The notes: a model not told the origin generated them from the letters alone. A DNA stretch of 64,000 nucleotides from Okapia johnstoni (GCA_024291935.2 CM044310.1:80846713-80910712), one strand, 5' to 3'. Positions 10,997 through 22,622 are shown, counted from the first letter of the stretch. Numbers and translations: made by a program.

Positions 10997-11217
10997 CGCA
11001 CGTGTGTTCAGTCACTTCAGTCGTGTTTGACTCTTTGCGACCCTATGGACTGTAGCCTGCCAGGCTCTTCTGTCCAAGGGATTCTCCAGGCAAAAATACC
11101 AGAGCAGGTTGCCATGACATCCTCCAAGGGATCTTTCCAACCCAGGGACTGAACCCGCATCCCCTGTGTCTCCTGCATTGCAGGTAGATTCTTTACCCAC
11201 TGAACCACCTAGGAAGC
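10997..11217 (-). mobile_element. Bov-tA SINE, antisense, with TSD
   Basis: Antisense Bov-A body ('tcagtcgtgtttgactcttt') and tRNA-like head ('attctttacccactgaacca'). A 13-bp TSD, ccttagagttcag (10984-10996) and ccttagagtttag (11218-11230), has one mismatch. Confidence 0.94.
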
Positions 11218-11230
11218 CCTTAGAGTTTAG

Positions 11231-11539
11231 AGCCAAGTTCAAAGGACACTTTGTCCATGGGGACTTACTTAATCTCATTCTCTGCAGTATTACCAGCTCT
11301 CCCATGTCTCTTAAGAGCTTTCAGCTCACACTATGAATGTTCTCACTGGACCCATACCCTTCAGCTCAACTCTGAGTCTTTTTATCCCAGTTAGGAAAAC
11401 ACTCAGTTCTTTTGATCCTTATTCAAATGACATGGTTTTGGATTCTTCTCCATTTGAATCACCCTCTTCTGGATGAAGATCACCTTGTCAATGTTCCTCT
11501 GAAGTCTGATACTTCAATGTAGCTCCTGTGGTCACCTCT
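11231..11539. other. unique sequence, no gene seen
   Basis: No recognisable repeat or gene. Confidence 0.35.
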
Positions 11540-11765
11540 ATTGATGTAACCCAAAAGTATATGTCTGTGTCAGATACAAACTTCTTCCCTCAGTAAAAAT
11601 GGGATCCTGTAGCCTGCTTTTTTCCCCTTTAATAACACATCACAAGCATCTTTTAAAAGCAGCAAATATAAATCTGCTATATCATTTTTAATGGCTGTAC
11701 AATAGCCTATTGTGTGAATATGCCATGATTTACTTAAATGGGGCTTTAGCATTTTTCCAAAATGT
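11540..11765 (-). mobile_element. L1M fragment, antisense
   Basis: 'ttttaatggctgtacaatag' followed by 'tgccatgatttacttaaatg' is the antisense end of an ancient L1M. Decayed. Confidence 0.6.
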
Positions 11766-12052
11766 CCCCAGCTACAAACTACAGTGTAATGAAACTCAAA
11801 CCAGAAATTCTAACAAACCATTGTCATTATGTCCTGGAGGGATTTCCCTGGGATCCTATGCAATCAGCCAACCTTTCCTGAGTCCCCCTCCTCTGTGGCA
11901 GGCACTGTTATAGAGACTGGAGATGGGCATCCAGGCAGATCATTGCAGTACTGGGTGCTGGAGGGTATTCACTGGGGTATGTGTGAAATGTTCTGGGAGT
12001 AGGGAGGGAACACTGGCTAATCCTCTCTCAAGAAGGTTGAGGATGATTTCAT
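11766..12052. other. unique sequence, no gene seen
   Basis: No recognisable repeat or gene. Confidence 0.35.
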
Positions 12053-12060
12053 ACAGATGG

Positions 12061-12284
12061 TGCGTGCATGCTAAGTCATTTCAGTCCTGTCCGACTCTTT
12101 GTGACCCCATGGACAGTAGCCTGCCAAGCTCCTCTGTCCATGGGATTCTCCAGGCAAGAATACTGGAGTGGGTTGCCATTTCCTCCTCCAGGGGATCTTC
12201 CTAACCCAGGGATCGAACCAGCCTCTCTTACATCTTTTGCACTGGCAAATGGGTTCTTTACCATGAGTGCCACCTGGGCAGCCC
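12061..12284 (-). mobile_element. Bov-tA SINE, antisense, with TSD
   Basis: Full antisense Bov-tA. Perfect 8-bp TSD acagatgg at 12053-12060 and 12285-12292. Confidence 0.95.
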
Positions 12285-12292
12285 ACAGATGG

Positions 12293-13574
12293 CAGGAGGG
12301 CCCACAACTCAGAGTTTTAAAAAAAAAGTGGGAACCAGTTTTGAAAGAGTGAATTCAGCTCTTGGCCCTGTTGAAGCCACTCTGGACATCCCCCTAGACC
12401 TAGGACCAAACTCTTGAACAACTCAGACCACCAGGAACAGCTCAAGTTCTTGGGCCGTGACTTTTGATAGAAGATTGATTCTCTTGGCCATTTTTATTTA
12501 CTCTTCCTGGGAACCATGGTCCTGCCTTTTCAGTGGTCGGGGATCTCAGGAACAGATTGAAGCACCAGGCAATATGGGGTTAATTAGTGAACCATTCTCC
12601 CAGTGAGTCAGGCATATAGAACCTGCTTTTATTAACCCCTCCCCACTTCCAGTCTGTTTATCATGTATAATCTCCTCCAAGCCCATCTGATTGGTTCTGC
12701 CTATTGATGATGACTGACAGGCCACTTATTACTCCTGCCTGCCCCTGCCTGGCACCTCAGGAGGCTTTTATTAGCCCTTTACCTGGGTGAGTTTGGGCTT
12801 GGAAAACACCTCTCCTTAAGGCAATCTCAAGATTATGTTTTCTCATCTGAAATAACCAACACATTTATTGTTTTTGAAGGGAAGCAAAATCTCATAATTG
12901 AAGTAAAAAAAGGACATGCTTCTGGTTTTTCAAAAGTGTATGTCAAGGCAGGAAGAGTGTTCACTCACCTTGGGGACTATACACTGAGTAAGAGAGAGGA
13001 GCTCTGTAGCTGTAACTCACTCCTGGAGGACTCTCTCACCACAGCCTCCATTTGTTAAAACGTCCACCTAATGGTTATGGACGACACACTTGCAAATTGC
13101 TACCTCATTGGGTTGAAAAGCACTTAAAATTCTGGACCATCATCAAAATCCCTCACTTGTAAGGCAATAACACTTGCCTGGAAAAAACATCATCCATGAG
13201 CCCCTTCACTACAATGCAGAAAGTCTGATGAAGATGGTTTTCAGCAAATTGACAAACTGAGCTAAACTTTATTTAATTTCAGAAAGGATGGATCTGGAAA
13301 TAACATTGCTGGTTTCACGTGCTGGAAAAATCGATGCTATGATTTTTTATCTTCTTCCTTTCTACTCCCTTGCCAGGGGCTGGTATAATAAGTCATTTGG
13401 ACTGGCCAAACAAATAACCAGCCCGAGACCCCTGGGACTTATCATCGCCACCCTCCAGGGCTCCAGTGATGGACAGGCCAGAGGACTCCCGCTCTTCCTT
13501 TAGGCACTCCTGTTCACATTTGGCAGGGCTTTTCCCCAACAAAGGAAATATTAGCAGCATGGTATCTGCTTCTG
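12293..13574. other. unique sequence containing a possible regulatory block
   Basis: No transposon is recognised over 1.28 kb. 12480-12790 is notable for repeated 'ttattaaccc', 'gttaattagtgaa' and 'ttttattagccc' motifs next to CT-rich tracts, compatible with a homeodomain-binding element. No coding frame with splice context was found. The functional reading is inference. Confidence 0.35.
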
Positions 13575-13770
13575 TGGGTCAGGTACTGTTCAAATGCTTT
13601 ACATGCATTATCTCAATGAACCTTCACTACTCTCTGAATTTAGGTACATTGGAAAAATAGCCTCTATTTCACAGATTCACAGGTAAGAAACTGAGGCTTA
13701 GAGGAGCAAAATCTTTCATTCAGGTGACGTCCCTAGAACAGGGAATCCAGGCTGATTGATTTCAGAACTT
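13575..13770 (-). repeat. MIR SINE, antisense
   Basis: 'gggtcaggtactgttcaaat', 'gctttacatgcattatctca', 'agaaactgaggcttagagga' and 'gggaatccaggctgattga' follow antisense MIR order. Confidence 0.8.
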
Positions 13771-14891
13771 GGCTATTAACAGATGGGGCAGCAGGTGGAG
13801 GTGTGGGTGCCCCTGGGGGCAGAGCGGCTGGCTTACTGCACACTGTGCTGGGGGTGGCAGAGATGGGACTTGCCAGGATCAGCTGGGGTCCAGCTGTCCT
13901 CCAGCTTCAGTGAGATGAATTTATCTGACGGATGATGTTCTTTGTGCAAGGAAAAAGTGGTAAAAAGGCCCACTACTTAGGGAATCTTCTTTTATCCCTA
14001 GAGAAGCCCAGGGAGACTTCAAGGGCTTCTCTTCTCCCTGGAGCTCTTGGTCTCCAAGACAACCACCAGGCCGAGTGGAGAAGAGTCCTGCCTACTGGGA
14101 GGCCACGTCCAGGCACATAGCTGGGAGCTAAGCACAGGCAGCCCGGCTGGATGCAGTTGAGAGACTGGGGTCTTTGCAGGGGCCTGGTCTCCCTTCCCAG
14201 CTTTAATTTGCCACAGAAAATCCCCCAAATGAGTGGTCTCCAACATCCAGCCTCAGATTTGAGCTTTGTTTGGAAGCTAGCAAGAATCAGCTCATCAAAA
14301 ATCAATCCGTCAAACAAGCAACACACCAATCATCACTTCACCCAGTAACTGAAGAATCCATCAACATTTTATCCTAGCCTGCCTTGTACCCAGAGACTGT
14401 GAAACCCTACAGTAACTGAGTCAGGGCAGTTCTCCATAGTCATTTTGCACCAAAAATCAGAACGGGGCATTCTTCTGCAAAGGCAGGGAAGACTGGGCAT
14501 GCTTAAGGAAAAGCCCACTTGCTGTCAGAAACAACAGGAGGACTGGGGGAAATTATAATTTCCCATCAATAAAACCTCCATGAGCTCAGTAAATTGGCAG
14601 TTCGATGAGTTGCATTATCTGGGGCCTGGACCAAGGCTCTTGTGCTTGAGTTCTGGTCCCGAGTTCCTGAGTTTCTCTTCTGAACCTCATGCTGCAAGGG
14701 AGCTTGAGGGGGATTTGATTTCACAGAGCATGAGCCCCGTGACAGTGACCTGAGTGCAGAGAGGAGCACTTTCTTAGGAGGGATTCCAGTTTTCTCAGGT
14801 ATAGAATCGGAGATTCGGGATGGGGCAGTCTGCAAATGAGGGCCTGTTGTATTCCATGATTGCAAATTCTTTGATTCCAATTCTATGATTA
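13771..14891. other. unique sequence, no gene seen
   Basis: About 1.1 kb of single-copy-looking DNA. Frames of up to 118 codons exist on both strands at 13.9-14.9 kb but show no recognisable domain or splice structure. Confidence 0.4.
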
Positions 14892-14905
14892 CAAATTCCT
14901 CCTGT

Positions 14906-15134
14906 GTGTGTGCCTGTGTGCTAAGTCACTTCAGTCGTGTCTGACTCTTTGTGACCCCATGGACTGTAGCCTGCCGGGTTCCTCTGTCCATGGGATTCTC
15001 CAGGCAAGAATACTGGAGTGGGTTGCTGTGCCCTCCTCTAGGGGATCCTCCTGACCCAGGAATGAAACCCATGTCTCTATGTCTCCTGCATTGGCAGGAG
15101 GGTTCTTTACCACTGGCGCCACCTGGGAAGCCCT
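14906..15134 (-). mobile_element. Bov-tA SINE, antisense, with perfect 14-bp TSD
   Basis: Full antisense Bov-tA. Identical 14-bp TSD caaattcctcctgt at 14892-14905 and 15135-15148. The perfect TSD suggests a recent insertion. Confidence 0.97.
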
Positions 15135-15237
15135 CAAATTCCTCCTGTAGCATGTTAAATAAAAAAATACTAACAAAGGGAGACAAGTACTTTGGGAGTT
15201 AGAAGTACTGGATGGACACATGCTATTTGACTAGTCA

Positions 15238-15768
15238 TGGTGGAGAACAGGACTTGGGTAAACTTTTTCTGTAAAAGACTCGATAATAAATATTTTAGGC
15301 TTTGAGTTGAAACCACTCAAACCTGCTGTTGTAGCAAAACCAGCCAGAGACTGTATGTAAAAGAAATGATGAACACTACTGTGTTTCAATAAAACTTTAT
15401 TTATAGACACTGAAACTTAAATTTTGTTTAATTTTCATGTGTCATGGCATATTTTATTTTTATTTTGCTATTTTTCAATCGTTTAAAAGTGTCAAGCTGG
15501 GTCTTCCCTTGTGGTCCAGTGGCTAAAACTCCTCAATCCCAAAGCAGGGGGTGCAGGTTCCATCCCTGGTTGGGGAACTAGATCCCACATGCTGCTATGA
15601 AGACTGAAAATCCTGAGTGCTGCACTAACAACCAGCACAGCCAAATAATAAATAACAATAATTTGTTTGAGAAGATGTCAAGCCATTCCTAGTTGACGGA
15701 CTATTCAAAAATAGGGAGTGGGCCAGATTTGGCCTCTGGACCACAGTCTACTGCTCCCTGCTGTAGGG
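15238..15768 (+). mobile_element. hAT-Charlie-type MER DNA element, split by a CHR SINE
   Basis: The left part has 'gggtaaactttttctgtaaa', 'aatattttaggctttgagtt' and 'ttcaataaaactttatttat'. The right part after the SINE has 'gggccagatttggcctctgg' and 'cacagtctactgctccctgc'. This is the layout of a common non-autonomous mammalian hAT element. The exact MER number is not assigned. It encodes no transposase. Confidence 0.7.
15498..15675 (+). mobile_element. CHR-type tRNA-derived SINE, sense, with TSD
   Basis: tRNA-like head 'cttcccttgtggtccagtgg' with B-box 'ggttccatccctggttgggg', then 'agatcccacatgctgctatg' and an A-rich tail. Perfect 8-bp TSD tgtcaagc at 15490-15497 and 15676-15683. Cetartiodactyl-restricted family; shortened copy. 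Confidence 0.85.
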
Positions 15769-16559
15769 ATCTCAGAGCAGAAGATATGCTAAATTCCCAG
15801 CCCTTGGATGCCTGATGTCATCAGCCATCTGCCTCACCCCTGCTTGGAGGGCAGTAACTGTTGCAGGGGCAAAGGCTGGGCCCCAGCTGGTGAAGCATCC
15901 ATAGTTTGCTTGGTCCTGCTGGTATATTCTCTTCCCCAGAGTCATCCTTCCCACCCTCCCGCCTCAAGCTGCTCACCTTCTACATCAAAGTGGGCAAAAG
16001 GGCTTCCTTTGACCCTCCTGTTTCCAGTTCTGATCTTATCCCAATTAGTAAGGAGTATTTTTCCATTGGAACTCTTGACTTTTTGAGTTTTCTTTCTGGA
16101 CCAAAGGAAAAAAAAAAGAAAAAGAAAAGATGCAGGTACCCTGGATGAAAGTATGTGTAGCCCCCAGAGTTTCAGCAGGAACCAGACTGCCCCAAGGGCC
16201 CCTAGGCAGAGCTCATCCCGTATCTCCTTGACTTGAGCATCTCCAAAGACAGCATCTCACTTCCCAAATTGTTGGGGGCTCTGAAAGCACTTCCCCCAAG
16301 TCTGCTGGTATCCATTCCCCAGGAACTTACACACATCATGAAGTGTCACCTTTAGAGGATATAGAACTTCTCACATTCCATGTCACCTGAGGGTCCAGTA
16401 GGAAACAGCACAAAAACAATTTTCATGCAAGTAAATACCTTGTATGGCTAAAAGTGATTGAACCGGGTTGAATAATCAGCTGAGCTGATCATGAGAAAAT
16501 AATAATACCCTGACTCTCCCCTCATTTCTTGTAGTCTTGCTCCCCAGAGGCACTCACTT
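15769..16559. other. unique sequence with a short A-rich tract
   Basis: No gene seen. 16104-16130 is an A/G-rich simple tract. Confidence 0.4.
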
Positions 16560-16740
16560 TTAATGAGGAAATTTTAGTTGAAATATACCCTACAAATGGA
16601 AAAATCATATATATCATAAGTGTGTGGCTGATTATTTTCATAAAGACAGTCTTGTAACCAGCACCCAAATCAAGAAATGGAGCATGACCAGCACCCAGAA
16701 GCCACCATCCACCCCAACTCAAGGCTACTCATTCTCTTAA
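16560..16740 (-). mobile_element. L1M 3' UTR fragment, antisense
   Basis: 'ttagttgaaatataccctac', 'cagcacccaaatcaagaaat' and 'gaagccaccatccacccc' fit an antisense ancient L1M 3' end. Confidence 0.6.
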
Positions 16741-16747
16741 ACATAGG

Positions 16748-16977
16748 ATATACATGTGTGCTTGCTAAATCACTTCAGTTGTGTCCGACTCTGTGCGAAC
16801 CCATGGACTGTAGCCCACCAGGCTCCTCTGTCCATGGGATTTTCCAGGCATGAATACCGGAGTGAGTTGCCGTGCCCTCCTCCAGGGTATCTTCCTGACC
16901 CAGAGATAGAACCTATGTCTCTTACATCGTCTGCATTGGCAGACAGGTTCTTTACCACTAACGCCACCTGGGAAGGC
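16748..16977 (-). mobile_element. Bov-tA SINE, antisense
   Basis: Antisense Bov-tA with 'cttcagttgtgtccgactct' and 'gttctttaccactaacgcca'. A short TSD catagg (16742-16747, 16978-16983) is possible but weak. Confidence 0.93.
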
Positions 16978-16983
16978 CATAGG

Positions 16984-17378
16984 CAATTGAAGCAACCACT
17001 GTAATGGTTTCTGTTTTTAGTTCTGACAGTTTCCTCCATTTGTCTAAATAATATAATTACAGAGTTGTTTTTGGTTGATTAATTCTGCACACTGTCGTTC
17101 AACTTTCTCCTGTGATAAAAAATTTAGCTTCCTTATATCAGCCTTTGATTTCTATCTTCTCTCCTCCAAAGACAATTATATCACTATTTTTTCCTTACTG
17201 ATCATCTAAGCAACTTCAGCCACTTTTTAAGACTTCCATTTGTTTCACTCATCACAGGCAATATCGTTTGCTTTTTAATTCCCTCCAAATACTTTCCATA
17301 CATTCAGATATGCTGCATCTTTACTTTTAAGTTGGATAACAGTTATATTTTGCTCTGTAACCATAGTTTCACCTGTGT
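16984..17378. other. AT-rich unique sequence
   Basis: No repeat family or coding signal is recognised. Confidence 0.35.
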
Positions 17379-17389
17379 AGTTTGTCTGT

Positions 17390-17654
17390 GCTGCTAAGTC
17401 ACTTCAGTCGTGTCCGACTCTGTGTGACCCCATAGACAGCAGCCCACCAAGCTCCGCCGTCCCTGGCATTCTCCAGGCAAGAATACTGGAGTGGGTTGCC
17501 ATTTCCTTCTCCAGTGCATGCAAGGGAAAAGTGAAAGTGAAGTCGCTCAGTCGTGTCCGACTCTTAGAGACCCCATGGACTGCAGCCCATCAGGCTCCTC
17601 CATCCATGGGATTTTCCAGGCAAGAATACTGGAGTGGGGTGCCATTGCCTTCTC
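17390..17654 (-). mobile_element. Bov-A2 dimeric SINE, antisense, with perfect TSD
   Basis: Two antisense Bov-A monomers are joined by 'gggaaaagtgaaagtgaagt'. Identical 11-bp TSD agtttgtctgt at 17379-17389 and 17655-17665. Confidence 0.96.
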
Positions 17655-17665
17655 AGTTTGTCTGT

Positions 17666-19214
17666 AGGTTAACTTAAAATTTTAAATCCAATAAATAGTG
17701 TTTAGGTGATTTTTATAATATTGTTTTCTGGAGAACCAGCATCCTAGGATTACAACCCACAGGTTCAACATCATAGTTCCTGAACCACTCAAAGAAGAAT
17801 ATTCCTGCAGCCCCACTTTACTTATTTTCACATTTATTCTATGGTGCATGGAAGAGAGATGACATGACATTAAGGCCATTGACTGTCAAGAAGGCAACCT
17901 TTGGTTTTAGTGATACCAGGATAAAATGCACACGTGTTGTTCTGCTTGGTGGTAGCTTTGTGTTCTGTTGTTTTTAAAATCAACTCCATTCAGAGTGGCT
18001 ACTGTTACCTAGAGATCTCTAACAGGCTGGTGCTCCAAATGAGAAGCAGCGTTTATCTTTAAGATGAGGGTGGTGTCAAAAGCCTACGTGTTCTTTAATG
18101 CAGGTAGTCACAAAATCAGTAGTTAATTGACTCATGTGAGCACTCAGTTTTAGGAGAAGCATGGCTCTGAGTGAAAAATACAATATGTGGAGAGGTTTAA
18201 TTTTTTTTGGATTACCCTTTACCAGGTAGCATGTAATTGCATTGGTAATCGGAGTCCTTCAAGCAGAATCTCAAACAAAGGATTAGTGGGAAGGAAGATG
18301 GAAGAATGCTGACTTCACAATAACTCACTGCCTTCCTAACACGATTATATAAATAAATTCAAGCAATATTTTCCAAGACGCTGGAGCCTGATCGTAAAGG
18401 CGTGAGGGGGCCCAGGGCTTCCACATGGCCCCTGGTTGGCGGGCAGTAACTGATTGCTGTGGTAGGGAAGGGCAGTCCCCAGGTGGTGAAATATCCAATA
18501 TCTCTGAATTATCTGTCAGCACTCAGAAATTATTGAAGCCGGGCTGACTCCTCCAGTGGGGAGCAGGAACATCTTGGCTTCATTTGGCTAAACAATGGGG
18601 TTAAAATGGAAACCTCCGACTGTGACCTCCCTGCAGCCCGTGTGGGCCCTTCAGCTAGCTGTCAGCAATGGGAGCCATGCAGTGCTGGCTCCAGACACTG
18701 CTAACTTCTTGACCCCTGGAGTCAAGGAATTCTCAGAGCTGAATTTCAGGCTCCCATCTCGCCACCAGCAGGGGATTAGCTAATCCATCCTGCTGTGTTC
18801 TTCCAACAAAGGCGGCGGGCACAATGGGTGAAGATCTGGATCACACATCAGAGAGCAGTGCCGTGCTGTCTGCATTGTTTGCCTGAGAGTCTGTGAAGCT
18901 CTGTTTTCACTTAAGCCCAGATACTGCCTTGGAGGTCTCAGTTACTCCATTTGCTGGACTGAGCAAGAAGCCAGGGTAATGGAACAAAGCTCTTTCCTCC
19001 TGGTTCTCCCAGATCTCTGTCCAGTTGCTTAAGAGAAAGATTGTAATCAAAAACGCTTTGCAGCTGCTCTCAGCAAAGAGTATTTAAATCCTGATTACAA
19101 GATACTCTGGTCCCATGAATGCTCCATGGGAGGTGGAAAGTCATACTAGATATAGGGCAACTATACCTAAGGCTTGAGGGTGGGTACTGCCAAAGCAGCT
19201 AAATAAGTCTTCAA
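17666..19214. other. unique sequence with a possible regulatory block
   Basis: About 1.5 kb without a recognised transposon. 18330-18790 combines 'attataaataaattcaagc', 'gaaattattgaagccgggct' and 'ggctaaacaatggggttaaa' with scattered CpGs, a pattern often seen in conserved non-coding DNA. No gene structure seen; regulatory status is inference. Confidence 0.35.
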
Positions 19215-19316
19215 ACCTAACCTTATTAGTTGTGTATCCTGGGCAAACCACTCGATTTCTAAGCCTCAGTGTTCTAATCAACAAAATGGGAGTAATTGTA
19301 ATTCCTTTGTTATAAG
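19215..19316 (+). repeat. MIR SINE fragment, sense
   Basis: 'ttagttgtgtatcctgggca', 'ctaagcctcagtgttctaat' and 'aaaatgggagtaattgtaat' follow sense MIR order. It is cut by a Bov-A fragment, and 'gggttgcatgaaac' after that may be its continuation. Confidence 0.75.
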
Positions 19317-19470
19317 GCTCCCCTGGAGGAGGAAATGGCAAGCCACTCCAGTATTCTTGCCTGGAGAATCCCTTGGGCAAGGGATTCTGGAGGGCTCTAA
19401 GAGAGCCTGGTGGGCTACAGTCCTTGGGGTCACAAAGAGTTGGCAACAACTAAGCAACTGAGCACACACA
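19317..19470 (+). mobile_element. Bov-A/Bov-tA SINE, 5'-truncated, sense
   Basis: The Bov-A body is present ('gaggaggaaatggcaagcca', 'gtgggctacagtccttgggg') but the tRNA-like head is absent. A small rearrangement of 'cccttgggcaagggattctg' interrupts the body. Confidence 0.88.
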
Positions 19471-20167
19471 GGGGTTGCATGAAACACTGGATGGGAAAAC
19501 TCTTTGCAGGCTTTATGCAAAGGAGAGGGGGCTATTGCTATCTTTTTAGCCATGCTCATTGGCTTATAGGCTGAGTTTCAGTCAGAAGAGCTTCCTCGGG
19601 GTCCTTGATGAACCTGACATTCCTCTGGCTCTCTTCATCCAGGTCTCTACCTGCTGTGTTCTTGCCCTTCCCGGCCCGTCTGACTTCAACCCATCCCTCA
19701 AGGTTGCCCATCACATTTCCTTGGTCTTTGTGAACATCCTTTTCTCCCACAGCCTGGTCCATGTGTGGGTGGGTCCACAGCAGAATGTCAGATGATGGAG
19801 GCAGCACCAAAGAGGAGCCCAAAGGAAGCTGGTAGGCGTGGCTCTGTCAGTCTTCAGTGATGAATATAAATCATCACAAGTCTGAGAACTCCTTGAGGAC
19901 AGGTACAGAGATTTATAACTGAACTATTGGGCCATCCATTAATTTAAATTAGGTGTCATTAACAGAGGACTCTGAGCCCACCCTGCACTGGAACGAAGCT
20001 TGAGTCCTCCTTACATTCACGTCCTTGGCACTTCAACTCATCTCCCCAGTCCCAGCTCTGTTTTTACGTGCCAGGTCTAGTGAGGAATTCAGAGGCAAAT
20101 AGTATGGCCTTGCTGCTGCTAACTGTTAAGAAGGACAAAGCAAGAATACAAACATCAATACAAAGGA
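19471..20167. other. unique sequence, no gene seen
   Basis: Open frames on opposite strands at 19.56-19.82 kb overlap almost completely and show no known domain. Confidence 0.4.
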
Positions 20168-20575
20168 ATTTTCTTTTAGTCATTTGTGCAGCAAATATTT
20201 ACTGACTTATTCCATGTACTTTGCTGGACACTGTGGATTTAGGATGGGATGAGGTCACTGTCACGCCCTTGCTGAGCTCAGAGCACAATGGAGGACACAT
20301 CTGGGGATAGTTATAGTCGAGTGTGATGGGGACTGTGGTAGGAGGTGCTGGGCTGTGCAGAACACCAGTGAGACAAGCAGTACGTAATAGAAAATTGGGA
20401 AAGCTGCTCAGAGGAGGCATGTCCAGCAGAGACCTGAGAGATGAGAGGAGCTGGCCAGTTAAGGGTTAGAGAGTGGTCCAGGCAGAGGCAGTGGGATATG
20501 CAGAGCACATGTGGGCAAATGAAAATAGTTTGCTGTTGCAGCAGCTGAGAATAGGGCAGGCAGTGGGGATTTAAA
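20168..20575 (-). mobile_element. L2 LINE 3' fragment, antisense
   Basis: 'gcaaatatttactgacttat', 'aagctgctcagaggaggcat', 'agcagagacctgagagatga' and 'agtggtccaggcagaggcag' follow the antisense L2 3' end. Confidence 0.72.
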
Positions 20576-20594
20576 GGGTGATAGGCCATCTAAC

Positions 20595-20876
20595 GGAGAA
20601 GGCAATGGCACCCCACTCCGGTACTCTTGCCTGGAAAATCCCATGGATGGAGGAGCCTGGCAGGCTACAGTCCATGGGGTCGCTAAGAGTCGGACACGAC
20701 TGAGCAACTTCACTTGCACTTTTCCCTTTCATGCACTGGAGAAGGAAATGGCAACCCACTCCAGTATTCTTGCCTGGGGAATCCCAGGGACGGGGGATCC
20801 TGGTGGGCTGCCATCTATGGGGTCGCACAGAGTCAGTCATGACTGAAGCGACTTAGCAGCAGCAGCAGCAGCAGCA
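20595..20876 (+). mobile_element. Bov-A2 dimeric SINE, sense, with TSD and (AGC)n tail
   Basis: Two Bov-A monomers with linker 'cttttccctttcatgcactg' end in an AGC microsatellite (about 20856-20876). Identical 11-bp TSD ggccatctaac at 20584-20594 and 20877-20887. Confidence 0.96.
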
Positions 20877-20887
20877 GGCCATCTAAC

Positions 20888-21065
20888 TGAACCCCTGGAA
20901 TTACCCTATAAGACAGGCACTGTTGTCATCATATCCATATTACAGATGAGGAAGATGAGATCAGAGAAGTTTGGTAGCTTGTCCAAGTCACACAGCTGGT
21001 AAGGGCTAGAACTGAAAATTTGATCTCTGATTGGTCTGTTTCCAAAGCCCTTTCCTTTAAGCATG
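20888..21065 (-). repeat. MIR SINE, antisense
   Basis: 'agacaggcactgttgtcatc', 'tattacagatgaggaagatg' and 'cacacagctggtaagggcta' follow antisense MIR order. Confidence 0.82.
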
Positions 21066-21107
21066 GGAGCTAAGGGAGGGTTCTCTGGGAGGGGTGGTAT
21101 GGATGGC

Positions 21108-21325
21108 GTGATGGTGAAGAACGTGGGCAAGACCGCCTGCTTCCATGAATGAGGAGCTGTGTAAATTTGGGTGAATTACTTAACTGCTCTGTGCTTCAGA
21201 TTCCGCAGCCAACAAACAGGGATACTAATAGTATCTACCCCATCAGGTTGGATTTTCTGAGAATCAAATAAGTTAATACTGTGAAGTGTCTTCTGGACAG
21301 TTAATACATAATAATGGCCCAATTC
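21108..21325 (+). repeat. MIR SINE, sense
   Basis: 'aggagctgtgtaaatttggg', 'attacttaactgctctgtgc', 'gatactaatagtatctaccc' and 'gaatcaaataagttaatact' give sense MIR order. Confidence 0.82.
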
Positions 21326-22548
21326 CAAAGGGCTTTGGAAACAGGCCAATAGTTAGCTACTATTATTAGGCTGAAAAGGAGAGAGACTAAAACAAAGACC
21401 ACATCTCCGTTTGGAGGCCTCTGAAACTGGGACTGAGACTTGTTGCTGTGGGGTAAGGGAGAGGAACAGTGAGCAGGTGAAATGCCATATTCCTCTTAGG
21501 CCATTGGTCTGGGGGCTGGGGCTTAGCCACCTTCTGGGCTGGGTTTCTTTGTCCCTTTAAACTGCCCACAGCCTGGAGGGGACACGTGCTGCCTGCAGAA
21601 AGGTTGGTGGCTCCTGAGAACAATATAGATTTCTTTTGTGAGCTTCAGGAAACCACATCCCAGTGAATGCTACAGTATTGACTCGAACTGCTGGGACGTG
21701 TGGTTGCCAAGGGCAATGCAATCAGCTTCTTGGCCCATTCCTTCTCCCTGTGGCTTCCAATGCCTCTGTTTCCAACAGAGTGGTTTAGGGCCCTGTCACT
21801 TCCAAGACTTTCTGTTTTCTTTTCCGGAAGATGGGGAAGCAGTGTTAGGATCTGGTCAGAGGTGGGCTGCCTGGAGGGGCCTGTCAGGAGCTCCCTGCTC
21901 TGGGGTGGGGAGAAGTCTTGCCGAGTCCCTGGGCCTTCCATGAGGCCAAGCAGCTCCAGCTTCAGTGCCGGGGTGGGGGGTTATGGGGTGTTGTGAAAGA
22001 GCATCACCCCATCATCCCTTGGTCCCTCCTCTTTTATGCCATAGACTCCCTGGCTGGCTACTCCTGTGGGTGACTTGTCCAACTTTTGTCTGTTTTTTGC
22101 CAGGGCTTGTGACAGAAGGAATTCAAAAAAGAGAAGAGGGCTGGTGGTGGTCGAGGCAGTTAGCGTATGGTTTGGGGAAGAGGGGGACTGGATGGGAGGC
22201 AGGGAGGATGGGGGGTGCTTTCTGGGTGGATAGCAGGTTGAATGGAGCACTCTGACAGCAGACTCTCCATCTGGTTTTCTCACCACTATAGTCCCAGGTC
22301 CTGGGAGTGAATCAGAGAAAATCAGTGTAAAATGATGGATTAGACCCAGGATTGGGAGGCTTTGGTTCTTGTTTTGTCTATATCATTACCTTGTTTTGTG
22401 ACCATGACAAGTTATACCCACTCCTAGAACTTAGAGTATGGTCAATGCCACACAAGCCACAAGACCTGAGATGGGGATGGGAGTTGTTCCCCAAATAAAA
22501 AATTGGGGACCCATTATGAGGGGCAAGAAAACGGATGATGGAAAGGCC
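21326..22548. other. unique GC-rich sequence, no gene seen
   Basis: 1.2 kb with paired overlapping frames of about 100 codons on both strands at 21.6-22.3 kb. Mutual overlap and the lack of recognisable domains argue against coding. Confidence 0.4.
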
Positions 22549-22550
22549 AA

Positions 22551-22604
<54 letters not shown>

Positions 22605-22622
22605 CACACACACATATACACG
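22549..22622. repeat. (CA)n microsatellite
   Basis: A long uninterrupted CA core (about 22559-22602) is flanked by imperfect CA/TA units. Likely polymorphic. Confidence 0.98.

Noticed and set aside
22378..22613. Cys/Val repeat open frames
   Set aside because: Translation of the (CA)n microsatellite on the opposite strand.
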